Below are positions 11,733-26,157 of a stretch of 64,000 nt of DNA, piece by piece. Under the pieces are notes generated by a model. It was given only the letters and a program-made list of their open reading frames with translations. It was not told where the DNA came from and ran no database searches. The stretch covers positions 12,706,286-12,770,285 of the forward strand of contig NC_135176.1 in assembly GCF_041146795.1 (NCBI RefSeq), in the 5' to 3' direction. Within the stretch, counting starts at the first letter, position 1. Every line of letters starts with the position of its first letter. The translations under genes were made by a program, and so were the position numbers. The DNA is from Maylandia zebra. Lineage: Eukaryota; Chordata; Actinopteri; Cichliformes; Cichlidae.

Positions 11733-14639
11733 TCTTGCAACCTGGAGGCCAAACCATCATTTTTCAGCTATCAATAACATTTTAATGCGGACTCTCATTT
11801 AGTAAAGGTCACGACTGTAATGAATAGTATAGCGTATGGCCTTTGAAACGACAAAAGTGGCTTTATCCAAGATCATAAAATTTTAAATAGATGACTTTAT
11901 GACAGACAACCGATTTCATTGATGACCAGCACATAAGCATGTACTCTTAAACTTCATTTAGGGAAGAAAGAGGCTTGAAACCTTGGCAGACATGCAGGAG
12001 CCTGATCAAATGACTCGCTTATGAACAAGCTCACAGGCAAACTTACATGCTAGATTTTTTTTTAACCTGCTTAAAAGTTAAACTATTAGCAGCCCAGCCT
12101 AGTAATGCCGTAAAACAAGACCTAACCCTAACCAAAAGCAATTTTTATGCTGCAAAGTTCCATAAAATGTTGTATTTTACCTTAGTAGAGTTAATTCCAA
12201 AGTTAATTTGAATGGATGCAGATTCGTTGCTTCCCCGCAGATCAGCAATATGCACTTTGACCAGACCGTGTACAGCTGCTGATAACAACTCCACCCACCC
12301 AATACTTTGTGACACAAGTAACTTATGTCAGAGATAAACACAGCAAACGTTAATGGGATTTAATAAGATACTGCAGTTATTTAATCTTTGTACTTTTACA
12401 TACAGTGATTTAATTTGATTTTGTCCTTTTTGTCTTTGGTGTGGTGATCATCAGGATTACATGTCAGTCTCTTTAGCTGGTGTTATTTCTAGGAATCGTC
12501 TCATGCAGCTTCACAGCCACTTCACTTGTAAATTACATAAAGCAGACTTCCCTATAAGTCTTCTCATGAGCTGATGCTGATTTTCCTGCTACTGTAAATG
12601 TCATGAATGTGTTTCTCTCCTAAATGTTGTTCTTGCTCACTGATTTACTGAGATCATTTCTACATGCCTGCCTGGTGATAAGGCTCTGCCCTGAAAGCTC
12701 AGCATTTCCTGCATGGTTCAGGAAAGTCAAGTGATTGTGCCCTATGCAGCACTGAGAGATTTCTATTGTAAAATAATGAGGAATAATGAACTGGTATAGC
12801 AACAGTGAAATAGTTTGGCATATAGGATCAAATAAGGAAAGAGTGAGGCTTAGATTCAGACTGATCAAGTTAGTTTTTTTTGACAAACTGATATTAAAAA
12901 TGAGACATTCAGAAATAAACCACAGCACAGACCTTGCTCTCCTCCTCTTGCATATTTGCTCCTGTCAATCAAAGATTTAATGCAAAATCTTATACTTTAT
13001 TTTGAAAAATTTGAATAAGGGGAGCAATTTTTAAAAATCTGACTTTCTCAAGTGGCGGTTTTCTCCATCAGCATCCACGAAAAAAACAACAACATGAATA
13101 CAAAACACAAAGCAGACATTTGAAGTACTGTAGATATACTGCCACACCACTTCTCATAACACTAACCACCACTCAACTGCTCTGATCCTTAATCATATAA
13201 AGAGCTAAAGTCCCACTGGGTCCATCTCTATTTCACTGACTTTATATATCCTGTGCAGTGGAGAAGTTTCTGTCATCTGCTACTGTACTGGCCAGTCCAG
13301 GCTCAGCACCATGCCGTTTAAACATAGAAAAATTTGATTCTTTTGTTTCATGTCCTGTCTACTGCACATTAAAGGCTTGGATTTTCTTCTGGTTGGGCCT
13401 CTGAACCTATGCTGCTAATGTTGCAATATCACTGTTGACTGATAACAGTGATAATAATCTGTTAGTTATGGACATGACTTTTAAGGAATGTGTCAGGTGC
13501 AGGTGTACGGTCAGCATGCATGTGCTTTTAAATTAGATTAATCCTAAATGGGCTAACACCAGATTTTATCCCAGCAGATCATCTTTAGGCTCCAACAGCG
13601 ATAGATGCATATGACATAAACATCCAACACAGTGACTGATCAATATTTAGAAAAGTTTTAATCAAACCTAAACTTGGACTTTGGATTCACGGCTCCACTT
13701 GTGGCAGTCCAAAGATTCCACCGATACACATGATTACAGCGTGTTTCTCAAGAGGGAGCACTCCTAATCTAGATATCTGAAAGATTCACTTTTAACTCCA
13801 ACCCAGTCACCCATATAGTCTCCCGTTGACTTTAGGGGGCGTGTCAGCCTCACACAGGCCATGTGTTGGCTAGTTGGTCATGTGACAACGACCTTAAAAA
13901 AAAAAGAAAGAAAAAGGAAAATGCCAGTGTTTGATCACATCACCGGGAAATATGAAAGAAAATATATCTGCACTAAACAGTGGGTATTTTCACATTTAAT
14001 ATTATGATGTCCTCTAATATTTTTTGCTTTCACTGCATGGTCATCTGGAGGCAGTTAATACAAAATGTTAATATTCCTCTGACGGCTTAGCCTACTTTGT
14101 GGTACTCAGCGCGGGCTTTTTGGCGAGCTTATTTTATACTTAATAGTATTTTATCCTCCATTACATCACCGCGATCCTCCTACAATGTTTTATATGGCAG
14201 GCTGACTTTGTTTTTGCACATTACAGCACTCTGGTGAAATAAAAGGGCTTTTTGTTGTTTGCATAAAAAGCCTTTAAAAAAAAAAGTAAGGACATTTAAT
14301 GAGTGTGCTGTTAATATGAGCAGTTTCTGTGGCTTTCACTTTCACTGAGCGATAAATAGCAGGATAACAGGAATCAGTTTTCTCAAAACAACCACTGGGT
14401 TGCTCTCAGGAAGTACTGTATGAATATTAATATGGATGCAAATGCTCAGTGAGGATGCCCAGCGCTTGAACCAGCACAGCGCGCTGACATCTGCGCATTT
14501 TTTGTTTTGACGTTTTTTTTTTTCTTCTTCTTTCTGTTCATCCCCGCATTTGTGAGCGTGTTTCTTTTGCGGATGATTTTGAAAGAAACACAGACACAAG
14601 GATGATGTCGGCTGGGGAGCATTTTAACGTCGCATTGAA
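11733..14639. other. Intergenic region between mogat3 and nyap1
   Basis: The two genes are divergent here, about 3 kb apart. Nearest mogat3, an AT-rich CTATTTAAAA (minus strand, about 11880) could act as a TATA-like element. From 12.6 to 14.3 kb the sequence is AT-rich, with no exon, transposon end or RNA gene that I recognise. Short open frames here lack splice context. Confidence 0.5.
12251..12264 (-). promoter_or_regulatory. DR1-like nuclear receptor site upstream of mogat3
   Basis: On the minus strand this reads CTGGTCAAAGTGCA, close to an HNF4/PPAR direct repeat with one-base spacing (TGGTCA A AGTGCA). It lies about 520 bases upstream of the mogat3 ATG. HNF4 and PPAR control many intestinal and hepatic lipid genes, but a 13-base match may be chance. 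Confidence 0.25.
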
Positions 14640-14979
14640 TTGCATATTGGTTTTCAATAAGATCTCGCACCGGCCAGTCTACAGCGATCCTCGGTAGTAC
14701 AGTGCGCCGTTTATCCCCCTAAAAATGGAAGACCTTTCACGTCAAGAAAAGGCGTCAGTCCGGTGATCGGCGTCTGAATATCTAATTTTTTATTTCCACG
14801 TCAATTGACACATCTGGGAAAGGATTCATTTCCCTTCCCTTCTGTTTACCAAGACAGCTGTGTCATCAACAACCGGCGTGGTTTTGTTGTTGTCTGATTT
14901 TTTTACGAGTCTGGGCAACTGGTTTAGGCGATCGGCACAGTCTACCTCTGCGCCAGCCGTAGACTCTACAGCTATCAAG
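14640..14979 (+). promoter_or_regulatory. nyap1: Probable nyap1 promoter and noncoding first exon
   Basis: Base composition changes to CpG-containing, less AT-rich sequence from about 14.45 to 15.65 kb, the only such island before the nyap1 coding exons. A candidate first exon ends at 14979 ('agctatcaag') with a strong GTAGGT donor. The coding start lies in the exon beginning at 28643, which has 50 noncoding bases before its ATG, so an upstream noncoding exon is required. The transcription start is not resolved and another donor in the island is possible. Confidence 0.35.
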
Positions 14980-17900
14980 GTAGGTATCACACCTTCATTT
15001 GTGTTTTGTTTTTGCTGCATAAATCACAAAATCGTTTAGCCCACGTAGAGAGCTGTCGTGGTTATGGTGGTTATGGTCTGCCTTATTAGCAAATGAAAAC
15101 ATGGTATATTGCGGAGGGACGTCGGGCATTTTTACGCGTAAATTTCACCAGAGTGCACGGGTGACAGCGAGCCGCCGTGTGTTCACTAGCCAAATTGTTC
15201 AACCTTGAAGCCTCGCGGCTCGCGTCATTCAATGCGAGGCCCGTATTTTAGCCCCAAACGTAAAAGATCCGTGCAGATATCGCCACGCAGTAACAACCCA
15301 CAGCTCGTGTACAGTCGTGACATCCCCGTATAAATATTTCACCAGAAAACAAGCCCGCATCAGCTGACTATTGATGCTGAAGCATGCACGGCGCTGTTAA
15401 TCAAAATATCTACAGCACAGCGGTGACAGGGGCGGCAGTGTTTGGCGTCTTAATCTGCATGGCCCTGATGGGAAACATCTGCATGTTTACGGATTATACG
15501 AGTCCGTAAATGCAGCACGGTTGTGTGTTTTTGAGTGTGCGTTCGTGCGTGCGTGTGTGAACGGGCGGTAATACTCTGATTGTGAGTATAGGGGTGACGT
15601 GTGTGTGTATGTGTGCGTTTGTTTGTGCGCATCCAGGTGAGGATGTGTTGGCGCGTCTTGGAGGTGCGGGAGAGAGAGGCAGGCGTCTGGATGGAGGGAG
15701 CCACATCACTAGATTTCTTTCTCTTTTCTAAAGGGAAAGCCATCTGGTGATTAATACTCAATCAACTGCCGCAGTGTTCTTCCTTAGATCCTCCATAAGA
15801 CGATTCAAAAGCGTCGAGAAGTTGTGAATTGAACGCAAAATTAAGGCTAGTCAGCAATGTCTCCCCCCCTCAACCCATACCCCACCCGCCTTCCGGGCGT
15901 GACAGCCTCTAAACAGCCTCTGAACAGCACTCCTGCTGAGAGATTTCTTCGTCACAGTCCACCCTAAAAAGAAGAAGAAAGGCAAGAAAACACAAAAACC
16001 CCCAAAAAACAACTTGTAATTAGACTGCTTCAAAATATTACAGATAGGAAGCTATGTTGGAAGAAAATGGAATATCCATACAGTTTATTGTAGGTATTAA
16101 CTGCCTGCCACAAAACAAATAAAAGCATTTAAAAAGGACAAAGCAGTCCCAACATGAATAATGAAGGCCTCCCCTTTGAATGTGCAATTAATGTAATCAT
16201 TTGCCTTTAAAGATGCTGGACCAGCAAGACTGAATACTTCACTGCTTGAAACTGAGACTGACACTATTTACTAGCCAGTCCCAGTTGACCTTGGAGCTTA
16301 ATAAGACCAAAATCTTCCTATACGTTCATTTAAATCTAGCTTAGGTTAACAGATGCACATAATCAGGGTCAGTTATGTGAGCATCTCTTGTGCAGTTTGG
16401 CTTAACCACTCCTAGCTACAGAGTGGATCGGGGTTGGGTGAGAGCAGCTGTGACTTTGGGGTCATTGAGTGCAGGCTATGAGCTACGCATGCTGTGCAGT
16501 GTGTTTTGCATGCAGAAGAAAACCGGTGCTCAGACCACCTGTCACTGACTGCCGGGCTCACCTAGTGATCTCAAAATGTGATTGTAGCGAAATGTGATTA
16601 AAAACAGGAAGTGGCAGCTCTGCGTTGCGGGCCGCAGTCATTTTATTGTGGTATTAAAAGCAGGAAGTGGTGGGAATTAAATAGAGTGGGTTTCATTTCA
16701 TGCCCTTCAATCCCAGAGAGGTTTATCCCACTAAATTAATATTTAGAGCTTTTAAAAAATACATGAAATATAGCAAAAGACTTGAAGAAGAAATGAAATT
16801 GAGCGGAGGTTATTGTTGTTATTTACTAACGGAAATAATTTAAAAAAGGAAGTCCCAAGTGTTTTTGATGAGGAAAGAAAGATTCTGACTGCATTTGAGC
16901 TTCTTTCCATCAAGAGGATGGAAATGCTCAGCTGCTCTAGCCCGCTGTGTGCATCATGTCTGATTTAAAAACGAATGAGAAATTACTGGATCCAGTGAGG
17001 ATGAGGGATGGCCTATGCGTGGCCACAGAGGAGAGGGGACTAATAGGAAAGAAACACAGAGAGTGAGGGGACTGATGGATGAGAGACAGACTTGGCAGAT
17101 GCTGACATTTTAAGCCCATTTCTCTGGTGGAGTAGATACCCGTGTCTACATGAGCACTAATGGTTGTTTTTTTTTTAAACTGAAGCACCAAAACAGATTG
17201 TTTCCCTAGAGTTTGAATATTAGCATGCTGTTAAAAGTAATACTATAGTGTAATGTGGGCAATGTTAGCATACAGTGCTATTTTTAAGGAAGAACATGAG
17301 ACATATGGAATCAGAAATGACCACGATTTCCTCTGTTACAGACTGTGATCAATGTGAGTGACTGCAGACAGTTAAAAAAGTGCATTTTGATCAACTCTTC
17401 CTCTTTATTTGGTGTATATTTAGTTCACATCTTTTCAGTGGGTTTCCCGGGTGAAGTCTGGCCACATTTGTACCTCTGTCGCTCATCTTCACGTCCCCCC
17501 GTATATGTTCAACAAATGTAATGCTTGCAAAAGTGATGAAAAACCAAAAGAATACTACAGCTGAACATCATTTTTTTTCTCAAACGGCAGCAACATATGA
17601 TGTTGATCCATGTTTAACTCATTTTTTAAGGTAAGCTAGTGAAATAATGCTACACATTCACGTGTTCCTGCTTCTCAAACAGGTAGATTTTCAGCTTCTG
17701 TTTGTAAAATCTAACAGTAAAATTATGGTTTACACACATTTTAAAAAACCTTTTGGTCAAACTAAGATTTTTGCAGTGTTGTATCAGTTTAAATCCATGT
17801 TATTAATTGTTACTGCCCATGCTCCTTTCTAAAATGACAGCATATCCTCTTTGTATTTTTACTGGCACTCCTGTGTCAGTTTATATTTGATGGGAATCTT

Positions 17901-20900
17901 TAACAAAGGGAGATTCAGATGCTTTGAGGAAAGTTTGTGATATTCTCTTGAGTCTTGTGTTGTGGATATGCTAGAGGAGAGCTGTGGGTTTAAAAGAAAA
18001 GTCATTAAGGCTTTATATGCTTATAAATCAGGAATCTTTAAGGACGTATTTCTTTTTTGTCACATTGAAAAAATTCTGGTTCATAAACATATGACCCCGT
18101 GATGAGGCTGATATTCTGTTTTTGTGTCACATAACTGATAATACGACAGTTATCAGTTGTTAATGTAGCGTAATTCTGGCCATAATGTCGCGCTGACCTT
18201 GCTAAATAATGAGAACTCTAAGAGACTGATTAAAAAATGTTCACAGCTGAAAGAGCAGAGGATATCCTGTGATAGGCCCTCATAAGAATGTCTACACATC
18301 CCATAGGACACCACAAAAGGACCAGTCTGGGCCTTATTTTTCTGCTAAGGTTTATTCCCCTTGTTTGTCGAAACTCAGACAGGAAGGTTAATGTTTAAAC
18401 TTGGAAAAAAGTCACAAAGTCAATGCAACATTTTCATTTCCAGGTCCATATTTCTACTCTTAGATCTGGATTCCCTTTAAGCTAGCTTTGTCCTGATTGG
18501 CTGCCCCTTTTAAACAGACAGTTCAGAGCAGAAGGGAGTGGGACTTTGGTGCTTACAGCCAGAACCGTGTGCCTTAGATGGGATATCCCCTCTCTCTGAC
18601 TTCTTGTAGAATAGAAAGTGTGTAGAGCTGTCTCAAGCCCGAGCTTGTGCCTCACCGGGATAACAAACACCGACATATGCTGATCTCATTATTTCAAACT
18701 TTGGCCATGTTTATTGTGATTTCCCCCGATGTAAAAGTATATGTTTATAGAAAAGAAGGAAACAGAAAACAGATCCACTTTAATCTAAAGCTGTATAAAA
18801 ATTTAATAAAATAAAAATTTACCAGGCTTCCTGGTTCAGTTTTAAACCAGTATATCACCAGTGCCCGTCAAACCTTAACACTAAAGCCTTTGCTTGTAGA
18901 TCAGACTCACTTTTTCATGTAGCTATTTTAAGCAGACACAGTGTATAGGAGTACATATAGGGCTAAAGGTAAAGGTCTCTAGCGGCTTCTTGATTAAAGG
19001 GCATGCCATTTACAAACCATGTCCTGGATACAAACCCAGACCTGAACATTGTTCGATGACTGCCCCCCTTTGTCTTCTGCTTTTCCTCCCCTTTTACTCC
19101 AAGACTACACAGAAATAAAAGAACCCTAAATTGATTCTCATTAAGCTTCTTCTTCTTCATCTTCATCCCCCACTATAAATTCTTTCCTTTTTTTTCTCAG
19201 TAGAGAAGACTGAAATACTGGCCACTCTTCTTTTCTGTGTTGCTCTAAATACAGGTTCTGAAAAGCAAAACAAAAACACAGCAAAATATAATAGAATAAT
19301 AGGCAGACCCTGCACGCACTGAGGGACGAGGTGGGGCTATTATTTTGCGCTACAAATGACTCCTCGGTGCTTTATCTGGGACGTCCCTCTGCGTCCACTT
19401 TGTTGGATGCTGTTGCTTTGTGACTCTTCACATTAAAAGCTCATAGACGTCTGTCCCTTGTCTGACCGGAGGATGACTGAATGTATATGGGCAAATTAAC
19501 CAATGAAAATTTAAATTAAATGCCCCATTTAAATGCTTTTTTTCTGGATTGTGAGTATCTTAGAGCATCCACTTTCACTGCAGTGTGTAGTCAAGAGTAA
19601 TGATGTGTGGTAATGATTTCCTTGAGGCAACTCATCTTTGTTCATTTCCCCTCTGTTTTCTTCTCATTAAACCTTTCAAAGTCATTCGCATGGTACCATG
19701 CAAAATAAATAAAGTTAGAAGCCAGCAGTCACTCCTCTCTTGTTGGCGCCAGGCTCAAGCCACGTTAATCACCAGCCGCCTGTGTGCATCTGTGTCTTTG
19801 CAGCATCATAAATAAATGCAAACAAACTGCAGATGTTTTCATCAAAACATAAGTTTACACATTTGCACATTTTTATGAGCCATTCAAATTTTTTTATTTT
19901 TTTATTTTAATCATTATTATTATTTGGCAAGAAGCTGTTAGCAAAGTCATTTCAGGGTCATTATGTTGGAACAGTAATTGGCAAAATCTGAAATTACAGG
20001 AGGGACACAATGCAGCTTTTCTTTTCTTTTTTGTTGTTGAAATTATACATGTTTAGGCATGCATAAATGGACCAAAGTGGTCCATAGTGTTATATTAATG
20101 TCCCCGGTCTCATTAATGTTTTACATTTATGCTAAAGACCTTCAAGAGACCTTCATTAATGTTTGCTAAACGATTAGGAGGCAGAAACGTGTTAATCGGG
20201 GCAGTTGTGTGATGCAAACAATCAAAAGCGTATCATGTTCCGCAAATATTGCTCCTCCACATGTCGCTGTATTGTGTGAGTGAGTGGGTCTCAAACTGAT
20301 GGGGAGACATGATGGTCTTAGGAGTGTCTCACAGTGATAATTTATTGTCTGTGACATTGCCAAAGGTCATCGTAAACCAGCAAAAACTGAGAGCACAGCA
20401 GTGTTGGAAATTGGCGATCGCACATTCAGAAATGTAAATTCTAATTGTAGTGTAACTTAAATATGCTTTTTAAATGTCAGAGCAATTTTGCCTTGTCCTG
20501 TTAAAAAAAGAGAAAAGACTGCTGCTGCTCAGCTACTTGGCAGCAAAAGGAACTCCAGCTAATTGCACACAAAAAATATGCTGGGGGTCCCACAAGCAAT
20601 ATGAGTTGTTGGGATTGGGGAAGGGATTCTGAATCATGCAGGTTATTTTATCTTTGCCCCAATCTGGGCCGTTTTCTTTTGAGAAATAATTCATTTTTTA
20701 AAAGTCAGTATTTTAAACCCTGTAACGAGTTTAAACGCTTGAGCATTTTAGTTCAAAATCCAGCTGGCACTTTTTCAGCTCGCCACATTTTCTCGCAGTC
20801 TTTTGAGCATTATTGCGCAAGAGAGCAAGACGTACAGCAGGTACATCAAAAGCGGACGCAGAGGATGTTAATCACACTCCTGTTTTTTGGACACGTATCT

Positions 20901-23497
20901 CACAATCATCTTGTTATAAGTGACTTTTTTTTTTCCATCTGCCTTTTCTGGCCATGTGTCCAACGCGACCACAACGCGAGTACAGCGTATGAAAGCACTG
21001 CCTCCATCGGGCCCCCTGCAGTGTGTAATCTGCCATCACCTGCCATTTGCCCCAGTTATGGCCTTTTCATTTCATCACTGTCAGTACAGTGAGCAGCAGG
21101 AATGACAAGAATAGGAATTGCTCAAGTGAGACCCCCCTGCTGAAAGCCTGCCAATCATACCTGTATGGACGACACACCTGTACCACCTCTCTTTCATTTC
21201 AGTTTGCACGGCTTTGAAAAGCTCTCAGACATACTTGACCTGATTCAACACCTTTAAAAAGTCCCTGTTGCGATTTTATTCACCTTATACAAAGACAGAA
21301 AAGAGCTGGCAGTTAAGTGTGTGTGTGTGTTTTTCTTTCTTTTCTTTTTTTTTTTTTTTTACCAGCTATTAACATCATGTAAAGTTTGTCATGTCTTAAT
21401 GTGTTACAAAACCCTCTTGTCATGAGTTACTGTCCTGCTCTTGAACACTATGGGGTGCATAACATGGTCCCTAAGAGATATGATTTGTTTGTAATGAGAT
21501 CGATGAGTGGGAGAGCTGTGTGTGTGTGGGCATGTGTGTGCTTATCCTGTACAGCCTACACTATGACTCGCTTATCGGGGGATGTTGAGCACGAAGAGTA
21601 GGCTGATTCAAATGTTGGAAGACCACTTGTGGCCTACCTGGCTTTGCTAATCACACCAACGCTGCCGTTGCTTCATCTGTCAATCAAACGAAGGCCGGTC
21701 TGACATGCAGGTTTTTTGTTTTTCCAGTATGACTAACTGGGGGAGAGTTCTGATGCTTTCTTGTGTGTGGCGATGTTTTGATTTGATTTTTGAATAGAGG
21801 TCACCTCAGTCCTCATGCTTGTTTTTTATTCTTCTGCAGCTATCTCTGGACATTGTTCTCTAGCCAGAGGCAAAAAAATTTTCTTTGTTTTTTTTTTTTT
21901 TGCTTGTTTGAATGCGTTAGCTCTGGGAAGATGTGAGTCAAGCCCATGAACTGCTGTGAGGCAAATCATATGTGTAGCTTTTAGTGATGTTCAGCTGATC
22001 CTTTTTTGCTTTGGGCTATTTGAGTTTGCTTAATTGTTGCTGAATAGTTTATAAGGTTTGTCATGTTTGGGGAAGGGACACCCACAGAGCTGCAGATTAT
22101 TTTGGTTTTGGCTGTTATAAAATACATAAAACATGCAAAGGGATATAATTTACTGAAAAACAGGCCTTTCTACCTAACAGAGAAAGGCAAGATGCTCAAA
22201 ACTGAGCATCTTGAGTTTTATCTACTTGGATATTTTCACGATAATTTTGTAAACTAGATATCTAAATATATGACTTTAAGCTGAAGAAACTAACAGGAAG
22301 ACAATATTGCAGGGTAATCCACATCCGAAAATGAGTCAGATCTTGGGTAGAGAAGGATGCTGGCTCAGTGAAGCGTGTGCAGCTGCGGAGTGGAGCTCTT
22401 CCCCTCATGCACAAGTGGAAGCATTAAGGAGTTTTTTTTCTTCCCTCTTCCACAGTTCTTACTCTTGTCCCTGCGGCGCTATATCTCACAGTCTGGGTTT
22501 CAACAGCCAGATGAAAAGACAAACAAAACAGAGACTACATTTTTCTATATGATGTGAATTCCCTCGTTTTTTTGTTAATGCAATCTTCGAAAGCCAGACT
22601 AACTTAAAGGGACCCTGCTCGGTTTTTAAATTGTAGCACATCTAGTGGCGGCACTCGTCAGCGTCCACATGCCGCTGCCGGAGAAAAGTCTGCTCTGAAT
22701 CTTATCTCTGCGGTATGAGTTGATATTCCCACAACCCTTTATGCATGTGATAGAACAACAAGCTGCAGACCGAAGGAAAATCTGCCCAGTGTTGTGTAAA
22801 TGCTTGCGAATGTGCAAGCTGTTAAGTGTTCATGTATGCTAAGTGCAGTGGGTCACCTTGGTTACTGCAGATTCCAGCAGAAGATGATGAAGGCAAGGGC
22901 GAGCTGAGGTGGGAGCTGGAGATTGGGAGGTCATTGGCTCGCTGCCTCTTTTTGACCAGAAAGACATCGTTTGCAGCGACATTATTTCCATTGTTTTTGC
23001 AATTATTTTATTATTGACCAGCTGTGACTGGTCATGTTTTCTATCCACGATCCGTGTGTTGTTTGCTCTAACAATAGTGGATTTATTTCTTGGGCGAATA
23101 GGTGCATACATTGAGCATCTCTGAACGTTTGTTGTGGCTCAGGGCTGTATCCTGAGGAATCAGGGAAGCGCTTTTTGTGGGATATTTTTGGTAGCGCTCC
23201 ATGAAAGATTTAGTGGTCACTCAGTTTGAACAACGCTGAGGAGGAGAACCCAAAGTGTGCGAAGTGCCCGTTCACATACTTTTAAGTGAGTGTACATGTG
23301 TCTTCTGTGTGTTTAATGTTTTGAAGCAATGACTTTGTCATTAAGGGTTTTGGAGGGTTTTTTGATTTTTTTACATCCCAGTTTTTCCTGATAGCTGCTT
23401 TGCAGTTCTTTCATGCCCAAAACATGAGAAAGACATCTCGAACGTTTCTCTATCTCTTATGCACCAGCCTTCCATCCTTGTCCTGAAATGATACATC

Positions 23498-23538
23498 TTC
23501 CTCCTCCTCCTCCTCCTCCTCCACCTCCTCCTCCTCCT
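23498..23538. repeat. CCT/AGG trinucleotide simple repeat
   Basis: About 41 bases of CCT repeats with one CCA interruption, inside nyap1 intron 1. On the minus strand it produces an arginine-rich open frame that is not a gene. Confidence 0.85.
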
Positions 23539-25730
23539 GTCCATTCTCATCATCCACAGGCATCTCACTGCACAATGCAATATTGTAGAGAATTTAGCAC
23601 ACAACAGCAATGCACGAAGGGAAGCCGAAGGCACGCTTGAACCCCCGTAACCCTCAGATGAAAGTAGTGACTGTGGTTTGAGAGAATTCTTCCCATCACA
23701 CACACACCGCACACAAACGTAAATTTGTGAGTCACACAATGCACAGGCTCACACATTCACAGGTTTTACTTTAAGTGATTGTTTTGGTTTGAGGAAGGGT
23801 TACATTGATTTGTTTTTGTGCACGGGCCCACAAAGCAATAGGTGTCAATTGGAGTGTTTTCTGGCCTGCAGGTTAGCTGGCCAGAGTGTAAAGGGTCTTT
23901 GATTTTAAAGGCAGAAATATCTTTAAGTGTTTAAGAGCCGAAGTCAGGTCCTACACAGCGGGCGGTTGACTGAACCTGACATTAAACAAGTTTAACCCCG
24001 ATTCTGGAGAAACAACACGTGCAAAGTATTTCTTGAGCTGATCATGAATCATTTATCAGTGCTCCAAATGGACATCTTCTCCTTCTGATCCCAAAACAGC
24101 AGAATTTATGAATGTGACATTGTTCCCGCGTTCAGATGCGTTAAAGGTGGACAGCTTGTCATAAATTATTAAAGGATTTGACTCACCAAATGTTTAGGAC
24201 AGCATTTCCCACTGCAAGTTCAGTTTCTGTAAACAGAAAGCGTGAGAAAAATCTGGCCATTAATATATTTGCAAGCATGTTTGTACTTGCAAAAAGGCAA
24301 CTTTTCGACAACTGACCAGTGCTCGTCGCTCTGCCACGCGCCGACTCTGCGTCGCGTTAACTTTTTATATTTTTCTGCTGAAATTAACCAAATTTAACAA
24401 AATATTTTGAGAGTTCTTTCATGGGAAGATCCAAAAACCTGCTAAAAAACCTTGCTATATTAGACTAGCACAAAGACTGGAAGTGGGAAAACAGCAAGCC
24501 TTACTATGCTAAAAAAAAAAAATGCCTGCCAGCACCTCTAAACACACTATATAAATAAATGTGATATAGTGTGTTAAGTAGTGATCTTCAGAGGAAGTGG
24601 CTGGGGAATTTTGTTATCTTTGGACACAGCTCAGGTTTGCTTTTCCCCCCACTTTCTGTCTTTTGAGCTCTGATAACCAAAGTAAACTGGCTTGTGGCTT
24701 TACCTTGCAGACATTAGATTTGTATCTGATCTCACTCTCTAAGCATTTTATAGTGCTCTAAAAATATGTGCAGTGATATGATTTGGTGGATTAATTTGTT
24801 AAATCCCTTTTCCTCTGCTTTGCAGGGAGTTTATAAAAATTGTTTAAACTTATAATAACCTTTAAATGATCATGTAGTAGTCCCCCCCCCCCATAATAAT
24901 GTATTTAGTGCCCTAGTGCTATGCGGAAGCTCTCGTATCATGCTGTAATATGTTTACTATAAATGAGTGTTTCATTCGATTGTTAAAAAGCATCTCTTCA
25001 CCAGATGTTACCTTGTTAAGGAAAGTGCTCAACACAAGTCATCATTTACATTTGACATTAAATGAGCCTTGACTCTATCAGATTTAGATTTCCTGCATAA
25101 TAAGAAACTGAATAGATTTCTGTGCCTGGAGTTAAGTATTTCAGACTGAAGCAAATCATAGACATAAAAACAGCTGATATGGTTTGGGCTGAAAGAAGTA
25201 ATGAGCTGTTTCACCCAATAATGTGTATCCAGCCAATGTGAAAGTTGGCGTTTAACTGTAAAAACATTTGTGATGGCTATTTGAGAAGAAGGAGGTGGGA
25301 TTTCACATCCCTCCTACTTTGGTGTTTAATTCTTTACAGTATTTAGTATATCAGCTGGTATGTATATTCTCACCTTAAGTATTTTTTATTAATCTTTGTC
25401 TCATTGAAAAAGAAAATGGTTCAAATCTGGCTTGATAGGATTTAAAATACTAAGCGTTATCATTTGAGTGTATTTGCCTGGATTAATATTAGCCCCTGTA
25501 TAGCTCAGTACAGATACTACTAAGATACATACTGTGCTATTTAAGAAACATGTGATATTTATTGATCCTGAGAGAGTCGGGTACAAATGAAGCTGCAGTG
25601 AAGTTTAACCCTGGGATCATCCTGTATGATGAGGCTGACGTCCTGCTTTGTGAATATTCAGCGGCTAAGGAAGAGATGCTGACAGTGTTGCTAGGAGACC
25701 ACACACAGCGACTAGTGTGAGAGGCTTGAT

Positions 25731-26157
25731 TTCACCTCCCTCCCCCATTCTTGTCGTCTGGCTGCCTTTCACTGTTTTTTTTTCTATCCTCTCTCCCTTC
25801 CACTTGCCTCCATTTGCACATTCCCTCTGCTCCCATGCTCCCTGTCTCTATCTTCCCCTCCGTCAGTCTGTCTGGGCAGTACGTTTCCCGCCTAATCATA
25901 TTCGTCTTCTTCCCCGTGTTGCTATATCAGTGATTCTCTATTTTGTTGGTTTCCCCCATTTTTCACCGTGCCCCCTCCTCTCTCTCTCTCCATTTCCCGC
26001 TGCCTCTGTCTCTCCTCCTCTCCTAGCTGTGTGTGTTTCAGGCTGCTCATTCTTCCACTGAACGTTTTGCTCCATCCTCATGCACTGCTTCCTCACCGCC
26101 TCTCTCTTCTTCTCCTCCTCTCCTCTGTTTGTTTCTCAGGCTTTGCTGTCCAGCTCA
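25731..26157. repeat. Long pyrimidine-rich tract in nyap1 intron 1
   Basis: Roughly 430 bases on the + strand dominated by C and T (many ctc, cct and tct words, few purines), ending in several strong acceptor-like 'tttctcag' strings near 26.13 kb. No coding sequence is convincing. It may be decayed simple-sequence DNA or a splicing-regulatory tract. Confidence 0.6.

Noticed and set aside
20601-21092. 163-codon open frame in nyap1 intron 1
   Set aside because: No family resemblance, no splice context, ordinary intronic composition; length is compatible with chance.
22188-22213. 11-bp perfect hairpin (caagatgctca / tgagcatcttg)
   Set aside because: Too short and isolated to support an RNA gene or terminator in a vertebrate intron.
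23371-23739. Minus-strand open frame with an arginine-rich run
   Set aside because: The run comes from the CCT simple repeat; nothing else in it looks like a protein.
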